A stretch of 59,360 nucleotides of DNA from Salinivirgaceae bacterium. GTDB taxonomy: Bacteria > Bacteroidota > Bacteroidia > Bacteroidales > SZUA-534. The translations under genes and the position numbers were made by a program. This document shows, one piece after another, positions 1-8,116 of this stretch. The stretch is taken from NCBI GenBank assembly GCA_017557605.1, contig JAFYYJ010000084.1:1-59360 (forward strand), written 5' to 3'. Under the pieces are notes generated by a model. That model was not told the origin of the DNA. It searched no databases and saw only the letters and a program-made list of their open reading frames with translations. The stretch's first letter is position 1; each line of letters opens with the position of its first letter.

Positions 1-86
1 CCGAATGTCGAACGGAACTTCGCGAACTTTCCACCCTCCTGAAATTTGGGCTTCACGTTATCCAAAAAATTTCTTAAAGCGTTCAA
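1..86 (-). CDS. nqrB: Na+-NQR subunit B, N-terminal fragment (runs off the left edge)
   Basis: Reading the minus strand from a TTG codon at 84-86 gives an open frame to the window edge that begins MNALRNFLDNVKPKF and continues with QEGGKFAKFRST, the typical N-terminus of NqrB, the membrane subunit of the sodium-translocating NADH:quinone oxidoreductase that carries covalent FMN. No ATG lies between this codon and an in-frame stop just upstream, so TTG is the likely start. It begins about 30 nt after the nqrA stop, as expected for an nqrABCDEF operon. Only 28 codons are present, so the rest of the protein and its flavinylation site cannot be checked. Confidence 0.72.
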   Translation of the reverse strand, partial: MNALRNFLDNVKPKFQEGGKFAKFRSTF

Positions 87-116
87 TGTTTTAGATTTTT
101 GGTTTATAACTAATTA

Positions 117-1463
117 TCATCCAACTTCTTTCATCATCAGACTCAAGCCGTTGCGCAATGTCTTTTGGATTGCGATTTTCGATGTGCACACAAACTCGCA
201 GAGTGCCATATCCTCCTCAACGACCTCATAGATACCGAGTTGCTCCATACGGTCGATATCCTCGGCCATAATGGCCTTAATCAGATGTTCGGGGTAGATA
301 TCCATCGGGAAAACCTTCTCCATCTCGTTGCTGACAACAAAAGCGCGAAGCTCGCCGTGAGTGTTGGCGTTGAGTTTGTACTCGTGCTTCTTGCCTGTGA
401 GCCAAGAGAAGAAGGTGCGCGATGCGCTGAATTTGTTGAAACCAGGCGCTGCCCAGCCCATAAACTCATACTCGTCGCCTTCAGGAATGGCTGTCAGCTG
501 ACTGTCGTAGAAACCAAGATAGCCGTCGGGTTGAACCTGAGTGCCCGTGAGCACGTTGCCACTGATGAGACGAACGTGACCGGCCTCGAGATTGCCGTTG
601 ACCATTGTTGAAAGTTGTGCGCCAAGAATGGTCTTCACATAAGCGCGTTTCTTCATTTCGGAACCGCACATAACAACCACGCGGGTAAAATCGTGGATGC
701 CGGTGGCAAACAACTTGCCGATGGCCACAACCTCCTGCGGTTGGATGGTGAACACTTTCTCGCCGGCGTTAATCGGGTTGGTGTGGTTGATTTGCACGCC
801 AACGCAACCTGCCGGGTGCGGACCTTCGAAGGCGGTAACCTTCTCGCATTTTGCTCCGCTGAAAGCTTTCGAGCAGCCCTTGTTGTGAGTTCCTACATAA
901 ACCGGTGCTATTTTCGACAAAACGTCGAGTCCCTGTTGGAAGAACTCCTCGTTGGTGCTGACAATGAAATCGTAGTCAGGCGCCAGCGGTGCGCTGTCGA
1001 ATGTTGACACGAAAATAGCTTTTGGTTCGGCAGCCGGATTGGCCACAATGTTGTAGGGACGCTGCTTGAAATAGGGCCACGCGCCCGCTTCGAGCAGTCT
1101 GTCAACAACCTGCTGACGGCTCATTTTCGAGATGTCGGCTTTTCCAAAGTCAACCGGCGCAGCTGCGCTGTCGGCCTTGACAACAATCTCTGTAATAACC
1201 CGTCGCTCGCCACGGTTGACGGCAACCAACTCGCCGCCCACTGGTGAAACGAACTTAACCTCAGGGTGCTGCTTGTCGTAGAAGAGCACGCTACCCGCCT
1301 GCACCTTGTCGCCGACTTTTGCCTCCATCTTCGGGGTCAAACCCTTGAAATCAGATGGTTTGATGGCAAACAATTCCGGCAACGGAATCTGGGCGTAAAC
1401 CGTTTCGGCTTTACCCTGCAAACGAATGTCGAGGCCTTTCTTGAGTTTTATAACATCAGACAT
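117..1463 (-). CDS. nqrA: Na+-translocating NADH:quinone reductase subunit A
   Basis: NqrA is the cytoplasm-facing peripheral subunit of Na+-NQR, which oxidises NADH, reduces the membrane quinone and exports Na+. The 448-residue length and the N-terminus (KLKKGLDIRLQGKAE, then a Rnf/Nqr barrel-sandwich-like stretch with VGDKVQAGSVLFYDK near residues 50-65) are typical of the family, which runs about 445-450 residues in Bacteroidales. The ATG at 1461-1463 is the first codon of the conserved N-terminus. It is the first gene of an operon read leftward, with nqrB following after about 30 nt. A near-consensus Bacteroidota -7 box lies about 70 nt upstream. In this group the enzyme feeds electrons to menaquinone and fumarate reductase, whose genes lie at 13.8-17.3 kb. 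Confidence 0.95.
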   Translation of the reverse strand: MSDVIKLKKGLDIRLQGKAETVYAQIPLPELFAIKPSDFKGLTPKMEAKVGDKVQAGSVLFYDKQHPEVKFVSPVGGELVAVNRGERRVITEIVVKADSAAAPVDFGKADISKMSRQQVVDRLLEAGAWPYFKQRPYNIVANPAAEPKAIFVSTFDSAPLAPDYDFIVSTNEEFFQQGLDVLSKIAPVYVGTHNKGCSKAFSGAKCEKVTAFEGPHPAGCVGVQINHTNPINAGEKVFTIQPQEVVAIGKLFATGIHDFTRVVVMCGSEMKKRAYVKTILGAQLSTMVNGNLEAGHVRLISGNVLTGTQVQPDGYLGFYDSQLTAIPEGDEYEFMGWAAPGFNKFSASRTFFSWLTGKKHEYKLNANTHGELRAFVVSNEMEKVFPMDIYPEHLIKAIMAEDIDRMEQLGIYEVVEEDMALCEFVCTSKIAIQKTLRNGLSLMMKEVG

Positions 1464-1532
1464 TTGTTAAGTATTAAAAGTTTAAAAATAATGTTCGGTT
1501 TTTATAGTGTAAACACCGCCTAAAAATCGCCG

Positions 1533-1540
1533 CAAAGTAA
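1533..1540 (-). promoter_or_regulatory. possible -7 box of the nqr operon
   Basis: The minus-strand octamer TTACTTTG differs at one position from the Bacteroidota -7 consensus TAnnTTTG and would give a leader of about 65 nt before nqrA. No clear -33 TTTG sits at the usual 19-21 nt spacing, so support is weak. The rest of 1464-1704 holds no gene that I can see; it contains degenerate AACGCAGAT-type repeats near 1610-1680, a sequence style common in Bacteroidota spacers. Confidence 0.35.
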
Positions 1541-1704
1541 ATCAAACTAGCTGTTATTTGCGAATTTATTGCGTACGATTTTTGCGGAATTTTCAACAAT
1601 ATTTTTTGAACGCAGATAATGCGGATTGAATGGATTTGGACAGATTATTTCTCGCACAGACGACACTGATAACGCAGATTTTATTGTATTGATTTTCAGT
1701 AAAC

Positions 1705-1734
1705 AAAAAAAAGGCCACCTCGCGAGGCAGCCTT
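1705..1734 (-). terminator. intrinsic terminator of the LRR surface-protein gene
   Basis: On the minus strand AAGGC, CCTC, GAGG and GCCTT form a stem with a small internal loop, followed by a run of eight T (A on the plus strand, 1705-1712). It lies about 30 nt beyond the stop of the LRR gene. A sister hairpin with the same outer stem follows aspS at 8066-8094. Confidence 0.8.
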
Positions 1735-1764
1735 ATTGCAAATTATCAAGTATTTATTTTCTTC

Positions 1765-3909
1765 TCAATTCACCACTACTCGTTTAATAGCACTACCAAC
1801 CTTAACAATATAAACACCCGAGCCATTGATTCCTATTTTTGCATTTACTTCATTTGAAGATGCAACCAATCTTCCCATAGCATTGTAAACACAGATTCCA
1901 TCAGTGGCATTGTCAACCACAATGGTACGGCCGTGGGCGTAGATGTTGACGGTGTTGGCAACAAATTCGTCGACTGCAGTGCCAGGATTGATTTCGTTTT
2001 CTTCATTTTCTTTATTTTCATCTTCGATTTTATAGCCCCAAACTACTACTCCGCCTTTTTGATTCCAAGTAGGTGCCCATTCCTTTGGTAACTCTTTTGC
2101 CTCACAATATATTTCTACCATATAGCTTCCGCTAAATGCTTCTTCCCCAATGCTCGTAACAGTTTTAGGAATTACAACTTTCTCTAATGCGCCACAATTA
2201 TTAAATGTGTTGTTTCCAATGCAAACAACAGATTTTGGGATTACTACAGAAGTTAGTGTTTTACAATTTCTGAATGCAGAACTTAAAATTATTCTACACT
2301 TCTCATTTATTTCGCACGATATTATTTCCTCTGATTTCGCCTTAACAAGTATGATATACGGATTCTCTGCATTCCCCAAATAATATGCATTATCGTAAGT
2401 ATTATACACAATATTGTCACAACGAGAAAATGCCGAAGCATCAACGTATGTAATAGAATCAGGAATTGACACAGTAGTTAATCCACTACAGTATTCGAAT
2501 GTATTTTGTTCAATGCTTGTGATAGAATTTGGTATAATGATAGACCTTAATTTTGAACAATTTTGGAAAGCGGTTTTCCCTATGTTGACAACTGAATTCG
2601 ACATTTCAACAGTTGTTAAGCTATTACATCCTGCAAATGCTGACACTCCTATTTCAATGACAGAATTTGGTATAACAACAGATGTCATATTTACACAGAA
2701 ATGAAAGGCTTGCGTCCCTATTTTTGTTATTGAAATTGGAATAATAATAGAAGTTAAAGAGCCACAATTTTCAAACATATTATTACTAATTTCTGTAATT
2801 GATTCTGATACTTGTACCGAAGAAAGACTTTCACACCCCATAAAAGCACCATCTCCAATACAAACAACAGAATTCGGAATTGTAATTGATAGCAATCCGC
2901 TTCCACAAAAAGCTTCTGTTCCAATGGAAGTAACAGATTCTGGTATTGAAACCATCTTTAATTGCGAATGATTATAGAAAGCCTTGCTGTTTATAAATTT
3001 GCAATTTATATTAATAATACAAGTATCTTGAATTGCGGCACGCATTAACACCAAATAAGGATTCTCATCGTTTCCTAAATATTTATCGTTATTATACTCA
3101 TTATATTGTAATTGGTCACACCCTTCAAACACCCTATTACCGAGTTTTCTAACAGAATTAGGAATTTTAACAGATTTTAATTCTATACACGAATTGAACG
3201 CATAGTCACCGATGCGGGTTACCGAATTAGGAATATCAATCGATTTTAATCCACAACGAGCAAACGCAGAAGCCCCAATTATTGTTACAGACTCTGGTAT
3301 AGTTATTTCGGATATCCAAATACAACCGTTAAAAGCCCAATCACCTATGCTGACTATTGAATTAGGAATCGTTATAGATTTCAAAGTATTACAATTAGAA
3401 AAAGCCCCGCCTGCAATAATTTGGCACTTGCTATTAATTTCATACGTTGTATTCTCGTTTGATTTGGTGCAAATTAACGCATAATATTGATTATCTGCAT
3501 TTCCTAAATAATAAACATCATTTTCTTCGTTAAATTGTATTTTGTTACAGTTCGCAAATACACGACAACCTATATTTATAACAGTGTTTGGAATGTTGAT
3601 TGATTCCAAACTTTCACAACTAGAGAAGGTATCGTCTCCAATGCTTATAACCGATTCTGGAATAGAGACAGATTTCAAGCTCTTACAATTATAAAAAGCA
3701 TTAGCACCGATGCTTTTAACAGATTTCGGTATAACAACTGACGTCAACCCTTCACAGTCATAAAATGCACCCCAAAGAATATCTTCAACAACATATTCTT
3801 TTCCTTTATAAGTTACAGATTCAGGAATAATTACATCACCAGAAGGCTTTATACACCCATAATTAAGTGAATACGCTTGCAACTTTTGAATAATATGGAT
3901 ATGTAACAC
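1765..3909 (-). CDS. BspA-like leucine-rich-repeat surface protein with T9SS tail (body; N-terminus out of frame)
   Basis: This frame carries about 25 BspA/TpLRR (LRR_5) units of roughly 23 residues with the signature S-I-x-IP-x-SV-x-x-IG-x-x-AF-x-x-C, interrupted three times by a shorter LGNxxNPY element. The last ~65 residues (NTVNIYAHGRTIVVDNAT, then GVYIVKVG and KRVVVN) match a type A C-terminal sorting domain of the type IX secretion system, so the protein should be carried across the outer membrane and fixed to the cell surface. Proteins of this kind in Bacteroidota bind host matrix or other bacteria. The first residues of this frame (MLHIHIIQ) are an artefact: the true signal peptide and N-terminus lie upstream in another frame, separated by a one-base shift at 3884-3887. 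Restored, the product would be about 765 residues. The gene is more AT-rich than the housekeeping genes. Confidence 0.85.
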   Translation of the reverse strand: MLHIHIIQKLQAYSLNYGCIKPSGDVIIPESVTYKGKEYVVEDILWGAFYDCEGLTSVVIPKSVKSIGANAFYNCKSLKSVSIPESVISIGDDTFSSCESLESINIPNTVINIGCRVFANCNKIQFNEENDVYYLGNADNQYYALICTKSNENTTYEINSKCQIIAGGAFSNCNTLKSITIPNSIVSIGDWAFNGCIWISEITIPESVTIIGASAFARCGLKSIDIPNSVTRIGDYAFNSCIELKSVKIPNSVRKLGNRVFEGCDQLQYNEYNNDKYLGNDENPYLVLMRAAIQDTCIININCKFINSKAFYNHSQLKMVSIPESVTSIGTEAFCGSGLLSITIPNSVVCIGDGAFMGCESLSSVQVSESITEISNNMFENCGSLTSIIIPISITKIGTQAFHFCVNMTSVVIPNSVIEIGVSAFAGCNSLTTVEMSNSVVNIGKTAFQNCSKLRSIIIPNSITSIEQNTFEYCSGLTTVSIPDSITYVDASAFSRCDNIVYNTYDNAYYLGNAENPYIILVKAKSEEIISCEINEKCRIILSSAFRNCKTLTSVVIPKSVVCIGNNTFNNCGALEKVVIPKTVTSIGEEAFSGSYMVEIYCEAKELPKEWAPTWNQKGGVVVWGYKIEDENKENEENEINPGTAVDEFVANTVNIYAHGRTIVVDNATDGICVYNAMGRLVASSNEVNAKIGINGSGVYIVKVGSAIKRVVVN

Positions 3910-4063
3910 TCACAATACAAGAATCACCCCTGTCATTATTAATTTTGTAGTATAATTCTTGTCCACTACTGCAAATTGCAGAAAAATCGTATTCTCTCTG
4001 CGCCCACACTTGCCCTGCAATCATTGTGGCAAACAAAATCGTCAGTAAATATTTATTTTTCAT
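3863..4063 (-). pseudogene. signal peptide and N-terminus of the LRR surface protein, split off by a frameshift
   Basis: The ORF starts MKNKYLLTILFATMIAG and has a signal peptidase I site after VWAQ, followed by YDFSAICSSGQELYYKI and SCIVSVTYPYYS, the standard opening of Bacteroidales BspA-like proteins. It then runs into a stop. Removing one A from the four-A run in the coding strand (TTTT at 3884-3887 on the plus strand) makes the reading continue as YYSKLQAYSLNYGCIKPSGD into the LRR body. This is the expected continuation of the family. So either the gene has recently been inactivated by a one-base insertion or the assembly carries an error; a four-base run is short for a phase-variable tract. 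Confidence 0.8.
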
Positions 4064-4152
4064 ATTATTATCTTTTAATTGTTATGAAATTTATTTCCAG
4101 TCCAGATTTCGGGAAAGACAATAAAAAAACGTGGACTAAAACTTCGTCTACG

Positions 4153-4269
4153 TTCATCAAGGCATCGCCAAACGCCTTACCACCTATATACGAGTAAAGC
4201 CCACGCCTATAGCGTGAGCATTAACTTGTATGAGGTGGTACATAAAAAAGTTTGGCGATTTTTGATGAA
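4153..4269. repeat. 117-bp imperfect inverted-repeat element (MITE- or REP-like)
   Basis: The outer arms TTCATCAAGGCATCGCCAAA and, on the other strand, TTCATCAAAAATCGCCAAAC match except for a small insertion. Inside them TACCACCT at about 4179 pairs with AGGTGGTA at 4233, and a central stem (CACGC, loop CTATA, GCGTG) sits near 4202-4216. The whole 4064-4376 gap otherwise holds no gene I can recognise. A nested palindrome this long suggests a non-autonomous mobile element, or a structured RNA or attachment site next to the AT-rich KAP/dinD island. Confidence 0.65.
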
Positions 4270-4376
4270 CCAATGAGTTAACGCTTAATTATCTATATGT
4301 CTTATAACAGTTTACATAGTCGGTTCGTTTTAATGTTTAACAATTAGTCAAAAATATAGAATTATTATTAATTATG

Positions 4377-6887
4377 TTAAGGTCGAGACTCTTCTAATTT
4401 TAGATGCTTAAAAGTGAAACTAATATAATCGTCTTCGTTATTTTTTCTCAAACACTTTCCCAAGAAATCAAGATACTCAAAAATAGCAGGACCTGGATTT
4501 TCTATATTCTTTATAAATGATATGTAGTCATCCCAAGATGGCCAAAAATACAAAGGTCTTTTATTAACAATATACTGATTATCATTGAATGGATTTAGTA
4601 TAGGATTGCTATAAATAGTGTATTTAATGAATTGTAAGAAATGAGATGTTACATAGTCTTTCATCAATTCAATATTCGCAGGAATAAATGAATATATTCT
4701 ATTCCCATTTTTATACGATGAATCATCTGTATCATAGAAGCCTTGCATAATCGTTGCAAAATCACCATAATATCTTTTCAAACAATCCTCAAAAATGATA
4801 TGTCTAATATTATTCAGTTCGTTTCTTGATAAAGGGTAATCCCATATATCACCCTCAAAAATAATACTACTAAGGTAGCTGCCCAATCCCTTATTATAGC
4901 CGTTTTCGCATAATGCGCTTATTATGAATTTTGTGTCTTCGTCCAAAAGTTTTTTGTTCTCATTATAATTCCCAAGTTCATTTATTAGATATGTAATCTC
5001 ATTAAAATCTGGACCAGCTTGTGAATTTGATATCAAATACAAGAGTAAACGGATATGTTTTTTATGCTCATCTTTATCTTTTGCTTTAAATCCTTTTAGT
5101 TTTGCAAATAACGAAACTGATTTAGTTGCCACCCATTCTTTAAAAATGGGTTTTATTTCTTCCACTTTATTTTGAATAATTTTGTCAAACTCTAAATCTG
5201 AAACATCCGATTCAAGTAGACAAATTTGAAAGTATCTATCTGTATATAGAATATTGTTTATGCGCTTTTTGCTTGTTACCGCGTCATTTTGAAATAGTGT
5301 ATCCAGTATACTTTCAATCCTTTTTATGTCAGGCTCTTTTATGTGTAAATAATCTTTATTCTCTTTTATAAATTTCTTTAAATCATATTTATGCATAATG
5401 TCATCAAATAAATCAAAGAAATCTGGTTCTCTATTTTTATCACTATTTTCACAAAATAATTCACTCCCGTTCAAGACAAATTTGCGTTCCTTATCTAATA
5501 TCGAATAAACTGTAGGGTATTTATTTTTAAGAATTTCAAGCAAAAACAAATCTCTGGAATTTACTTCTCCCTTAAGTTTCGAATATGATGTATTAAAAGA
5601 ATTGCAGATTCGCTTAACATCGCGAATGGTTGAAATTGAGTCAAATGGACTTGTCCCCAATTTATTATTCATAACATCTAATAAATCTTTTCTTTCTCCT
5701 TCATCAACTAATTCGGATATGGTTTTTAAAATATAATCCACTAATTCCTTCTCCGTAAATCGAGGCAAAGGAAACTCTACCTGAAAAATTTTCTCTGAAA
5801 ATTCCAATTCTTTATTTGGCATTTTTCCTTTTAGGCATTCCAATAAATACTCTTTATCGTAAGCGACAATGAAGTACATATGGGGGAAGTTAGAAACGTT
5901 ACGAATCAGTTTCAGCATCTCAATAATTTCGCTTGAGTCAAGACGGTCTATATCATCAACAAAAACGATTATTTTTCTCCCTATTTTCTTGATTGCCCCC
6001 TTTATGACATCGAATTTGTCTTCAAGCTTTGAACTATTCCCTATTAAACCAAGAATAGTTGAAATAATTTTTGTTTCTGTAGTTCCGATTGATGATAATG
6101 CTTTTGAATAATCAATAAAATCTTTTGCCAAAGTACTGTCATATAGTTTAAGACTCTTACTTAACTCGTCAAAGAACAATTGTACAATATTTGTATCGTT
6201 TGAATAAAGCCAAGGATTGAATTTGATTACGATACATTCATCTGAATGTCGTTGTTCAATCTGGCTTTTCATCATATTCATAAAAGATGATTTACCCATT
6301 CCCCAAGGCGCAACAATGCCAAACGAGAATGATTCTTTCTCTGTATTTGTATCTAAAATTTTATCTATAGCAGCCTTTGCTAAAATTGGTCTATTAGAAA
6401 TGGCATCATTCTCATTTTCAATAGGTGTGTCTATAACAAATCCATCTTTATAATCAAATGGTTTGGGATTTCTTTGGATAATGTGGCGCATAAATACACA
6501 GACTATATATACGGCTACAATGTCTATGTATTTGACTATATCTATTGTTGTTAAAGAGACCCATTCAAATTTATCCGATATAAACCTGTAATAAAGCCAA
6601 AATGATAATGATACCAAGCATATTACAAATTTGAACTGGCTAATTCCTTTATCAATCGCAAGGGGAATATTAGCAATTAAAAATAAAGAGATTGTGTAGA
6701 ATAGAATATCACAAACGATGTTACTCTTAAAGTGGCAAAAGAAATTGTCTACCAATGTTTCACATATACATTTTTCCCAAAATGATGCAAATGCAACATA
6801 CAAAAATAGAAGAAGGATTATTGCACGGTACTTCTTGATAAATGATACTATTGCGCCCCATAATCGTTGTATATCTCTATATTTCAT
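4377..6887 (-). CDS. KAP-family membrane-anchored P-loop NTPase
   Basis: The 836-residue protein has four predicted membrane helices (about residues 21-39, 57-77, 86-103 and 118-135) followed by a KAP P-loop domain: Walker A APWGMGKSS at 193-201, the KAP-typical FNPWLYS at 223-229, and Walker B VFVDDIDRLD at 308-317. Membrane helices placed next to or inside the P-loop domain define the KAP family. Its bacterial members are scattered, often plasmid-borne or transferred, and some are linked to phage exclusion. The remaining ~500 residues are helical and unassigned. The gene is visibly much richer in A and T than aspS or frdA, has no neighbour of obvious metabolic role, and is followed upstream by dinD, so recent transfer is likely. 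A defence or stress role is inference. Confidence 0.85.
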   Translation of the reverse strand: MKYRDIQRLWGAIVSFIKKYRAIILLLFLYVAFASFWEKCICETLVDNFFCHFKSNIVCDILFYTISLFLIANIPLAIDKGISQFKFVICLVSLSFWLYYRFISDKFEWVSLTTIDIVKYIDIVAVYIVCVFMRHIIQRNPKPFDYKDGFVIDTPIENENDAISNRPILAKAAIDKILDTNTEKESFSFGIVAPWGMGKSSFMNMMKSQIEQRHSDECIVIKFNPWLYSNDTNIVQLFFDELSKSLKLYDSTLAKDFIDYSKALSSIGTTETKIISTILGLIGNSSKLEDKFDVIKGAIKKIGRKIIVFVDDIDRLDSSEIIEMLKLIRNVSNFPHMYFIVAYDKEYLLECLKGKMPNKELEFSEKIFQVEFPLPRFTEKELVDYILKTISELVDEGERKDLLDVMNNKLGTSPFDSISTIRDVKRICNSFNTSYSKLKGEVNSRDLFLLEILKNKYPTVYSILDKERKFVLNGSELFCENSDKNREPDFFDLFDDIMHKYDLKKFIKENKDYLHIKEPDIKRIESILDTLFQNDAVTSKKRINNILYTDRYFQICLLESDVSDLEFDKIIQNKVEEIKPIFKEWVATKSVSLFAKLKGFKAKDKDEHKKHIRLLLYLISNSQAGPDFNEITYLINELGNYNENKKLLDEDTKFIISALCENGYNKGLGSYLSSIIFEGDIWDYPLSRNELNNIRHIIFEDCLKRYYGDFATIMQGFYDTDDSSYKNGNRIYSFIPANIELMKDYVTSHFLQFIKYTIYSNPILNPFNDNQYIVNKRPLYFWPSWDDYISFIKNIENPGPAIFEYLDFLGKCLRKNNEDDYISFTFKHLKLEESRP

Positions 6888-6934
6888 TTTGTATTATTGA
6901 TTGTATCGGCATTATTTATTCTTATCACAAGAGG

Positions 6935-6969
6935 TTTGATTTTTATCTACGCCATCGGTAGCAATCAAA
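6935..6969 (-). terminator. hairpin between dinD and the KAP gene
   Basis: TTTGATT and AATCAAA form the outer stem and CTAC/GTAG an inner stem. On the minus strand it lies 40 nt past the dinD stop and is flanked by T-rich sequence, so it may end the dinD transcript and uncouple it from the KAP gene. Confidence 0.4.
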
Positions 6970-7009
6970 AATCTTAAATGATTATGAATGATATAGTTAA
7001 ATTTTAGGG

Positions 7010-7870
7010 TTATTCGTCACTTTTCTTGTTTTTTGGTCCTAATATCTTTTGTTGTTTTTTCTCCAAGACCTTGATACTCTCTACCGTTGGAAGATTTTCT
7101 GGCATAGTGCCACCAAGTTCCTTAATGGTTTGGCGAACTTTAGCGCCAACCGCATAGTGAGTCATATTTGCATTTTGTTTGCCTTTGATATTCTCGCGTT
7201 TCAACTTTTCCTCCGTTTGTGTGGCACGGAAAAGATTAGCGGCAAGTTCGGTGCTTCCCATATGGTCTAATATCTTCTGGCTCTTTTTCAAGCCTTTGCG
7301 TGCGTGGATGTCTTTGGCAGTCATACCACCGTAAAGTCCTTGATAGCCATAGTTTTGGAAAATTGCATAATCTCTGGAATCTATCACACCTGCGTCTTTT
7401 GCGGCACTTGCCAATTGAGAATTATGTTTCAAAAGTTCCGAGCGAAGGAATAGTCGTCTTTCTTCTTCAGTCGATAGAGTTTGATATTCCTGCATCTGCT
7501 GAACTTCAGCAATACGGGTCTGAATGGCGAAATATGTCTGACCTTGAGCCACAATTGTTTTGCTCGGGTCTGCATTTTGGACAATCAAATAACAAGCGTA
7601 ACGGGAAAGTTTGACAGAATCCACCTGGCGCTCTGCTCCAGAACCAATCGTAACCATTTCGAGGATGTCCACGAAATGGTCGGCAACACTTACCCCACTA
7701 TTTTCACAAGCAAGTTTTGCTTTTTCAATAACAGGAAGGAAGTACCTGTATTCTGCATACTCCAAAATCTTCCACAAACTACGCGAAGTCCAATATTCTA
7801 TTCCATTTTCATCAATTTGCTTAATGCTTTCGAATATGGAAATTGTCTTTTTAGTAAGTCTGCTACCCAT
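7010..7870 (-). CDS. dinD: DNA-damage-inducible protein D homologue
   Basis: The 286-residue protein resembles DinD along its length: a BRO/ANT-like N-terminal half with YWTSRSLWKILEYAEY (residues 26-41), then DHFVDILEMVTIGSGAE (64-80) and LSRYACYLIVQNADPSK, and a C-terminal half with FQNYGYQGLYGGMTAKDIHA. In E. coli the SOS-induced DinD binds RecA and dissolves its filaments; DinD-like proteins also travel with phages and islands. The ATG at 7868-7870 is preceded by a perfect 28-bp palindrome 34 nt upstream, which looks like an operator. A near copy of that palindrome lies inside this gene over codons 64-73. The gene sits between aspS and the AT-rich KAP gene, with its own terminator-like hairpin. 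Confidence 0.88.
   Translation of the reverse strand: MGSRLTKKTISIFESIKQIDENGIEYWTSRSLWKILEYAEYRYFLPVIEKAKLACENSGVSVADHFVDILEMVTIGSGAERQVDSVKLSRYACYLIVQNADPSKTIVAQGQTYFAIQTRIAEVQQMQEYQTLSTEEERRLFLRSELLKHNSQLASAAKDAGVIDSRDYAIFQNYGYQGLYGGMTAKDIHARKGLKKSQKILDHMGSTELAANLFRATQTEEKLKRENIKGKQNANMTHYAVGAKVRQTIKELGGTMPENLPTVESIKVLEKKQQKILGPKNKKSDE
7653..7680. repeat. intragenic copy of the dinD upstream palindrome
   Basis: This 28-bp stretch inside dinD matches the upstream palindrome at 26 of 28 positions (differences at positions 10 and 15); its own arms match at 12 of 14. It encodes residues 64-73 (DHFVDILEMV). Similarity stops at both edges of the palindrome, so this is a shared site rather than a larger duplication. 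Confidence 0.85.
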
Positions 7871-7903
7871 AATATATTTATTTATAAAATGTTATGATTA
7901 TAT

Positions 7904-7931
7904 ACCATTTCGTGGATATCCACGAAATGGT
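7904..7931. promoter_or_regulatory. perfect 28-bp palindrome upstream of dinD (candidate operator)
   Basis: ACCATTTCGTGGAT is followed directly by its exact reverse complement, without a spacer. It lies 34-61 nt before the dinD ATG, where a promoter core would be expected. An isolated half-site ACCATTTC occurs at 7973-7980. The centre-to-centre distance to the intragenic copy is about 251 bp, close to 24 helical turns, compatible with looping by a dimeric repressor. It does not resemble a known LexA box that I can name. Confidence 0.75.
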
Positions 7932-8065
7932 TGGTTAAAAATAATAGTTTTGAGTAAATTCTCACACAATGTACCATTTCAAAAATAACTGATTTATAGT
8001 GTTTGACAAAAATGCACAGATAAACTTCGATTCGTTTAATGACAAACTAATCTGCGTTCTAAAAA

Positions 8066-8094
8066 ACAAAAAAGGCCACCCATCGGGCAGCCTT
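8066..8094 (-). terminator. intrinsic terminator of aspS
   Basis: On the minus strand AAGGC-TG-CCC, loop GAT, GGG-TG-GCCTT is followed by a T run. It begins about 23 nt after the aspS stop. Confidence 0.85.
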
Positions 8095-8116
8095 TTCTTG
8101 TGTCTATCTTGTTGAT

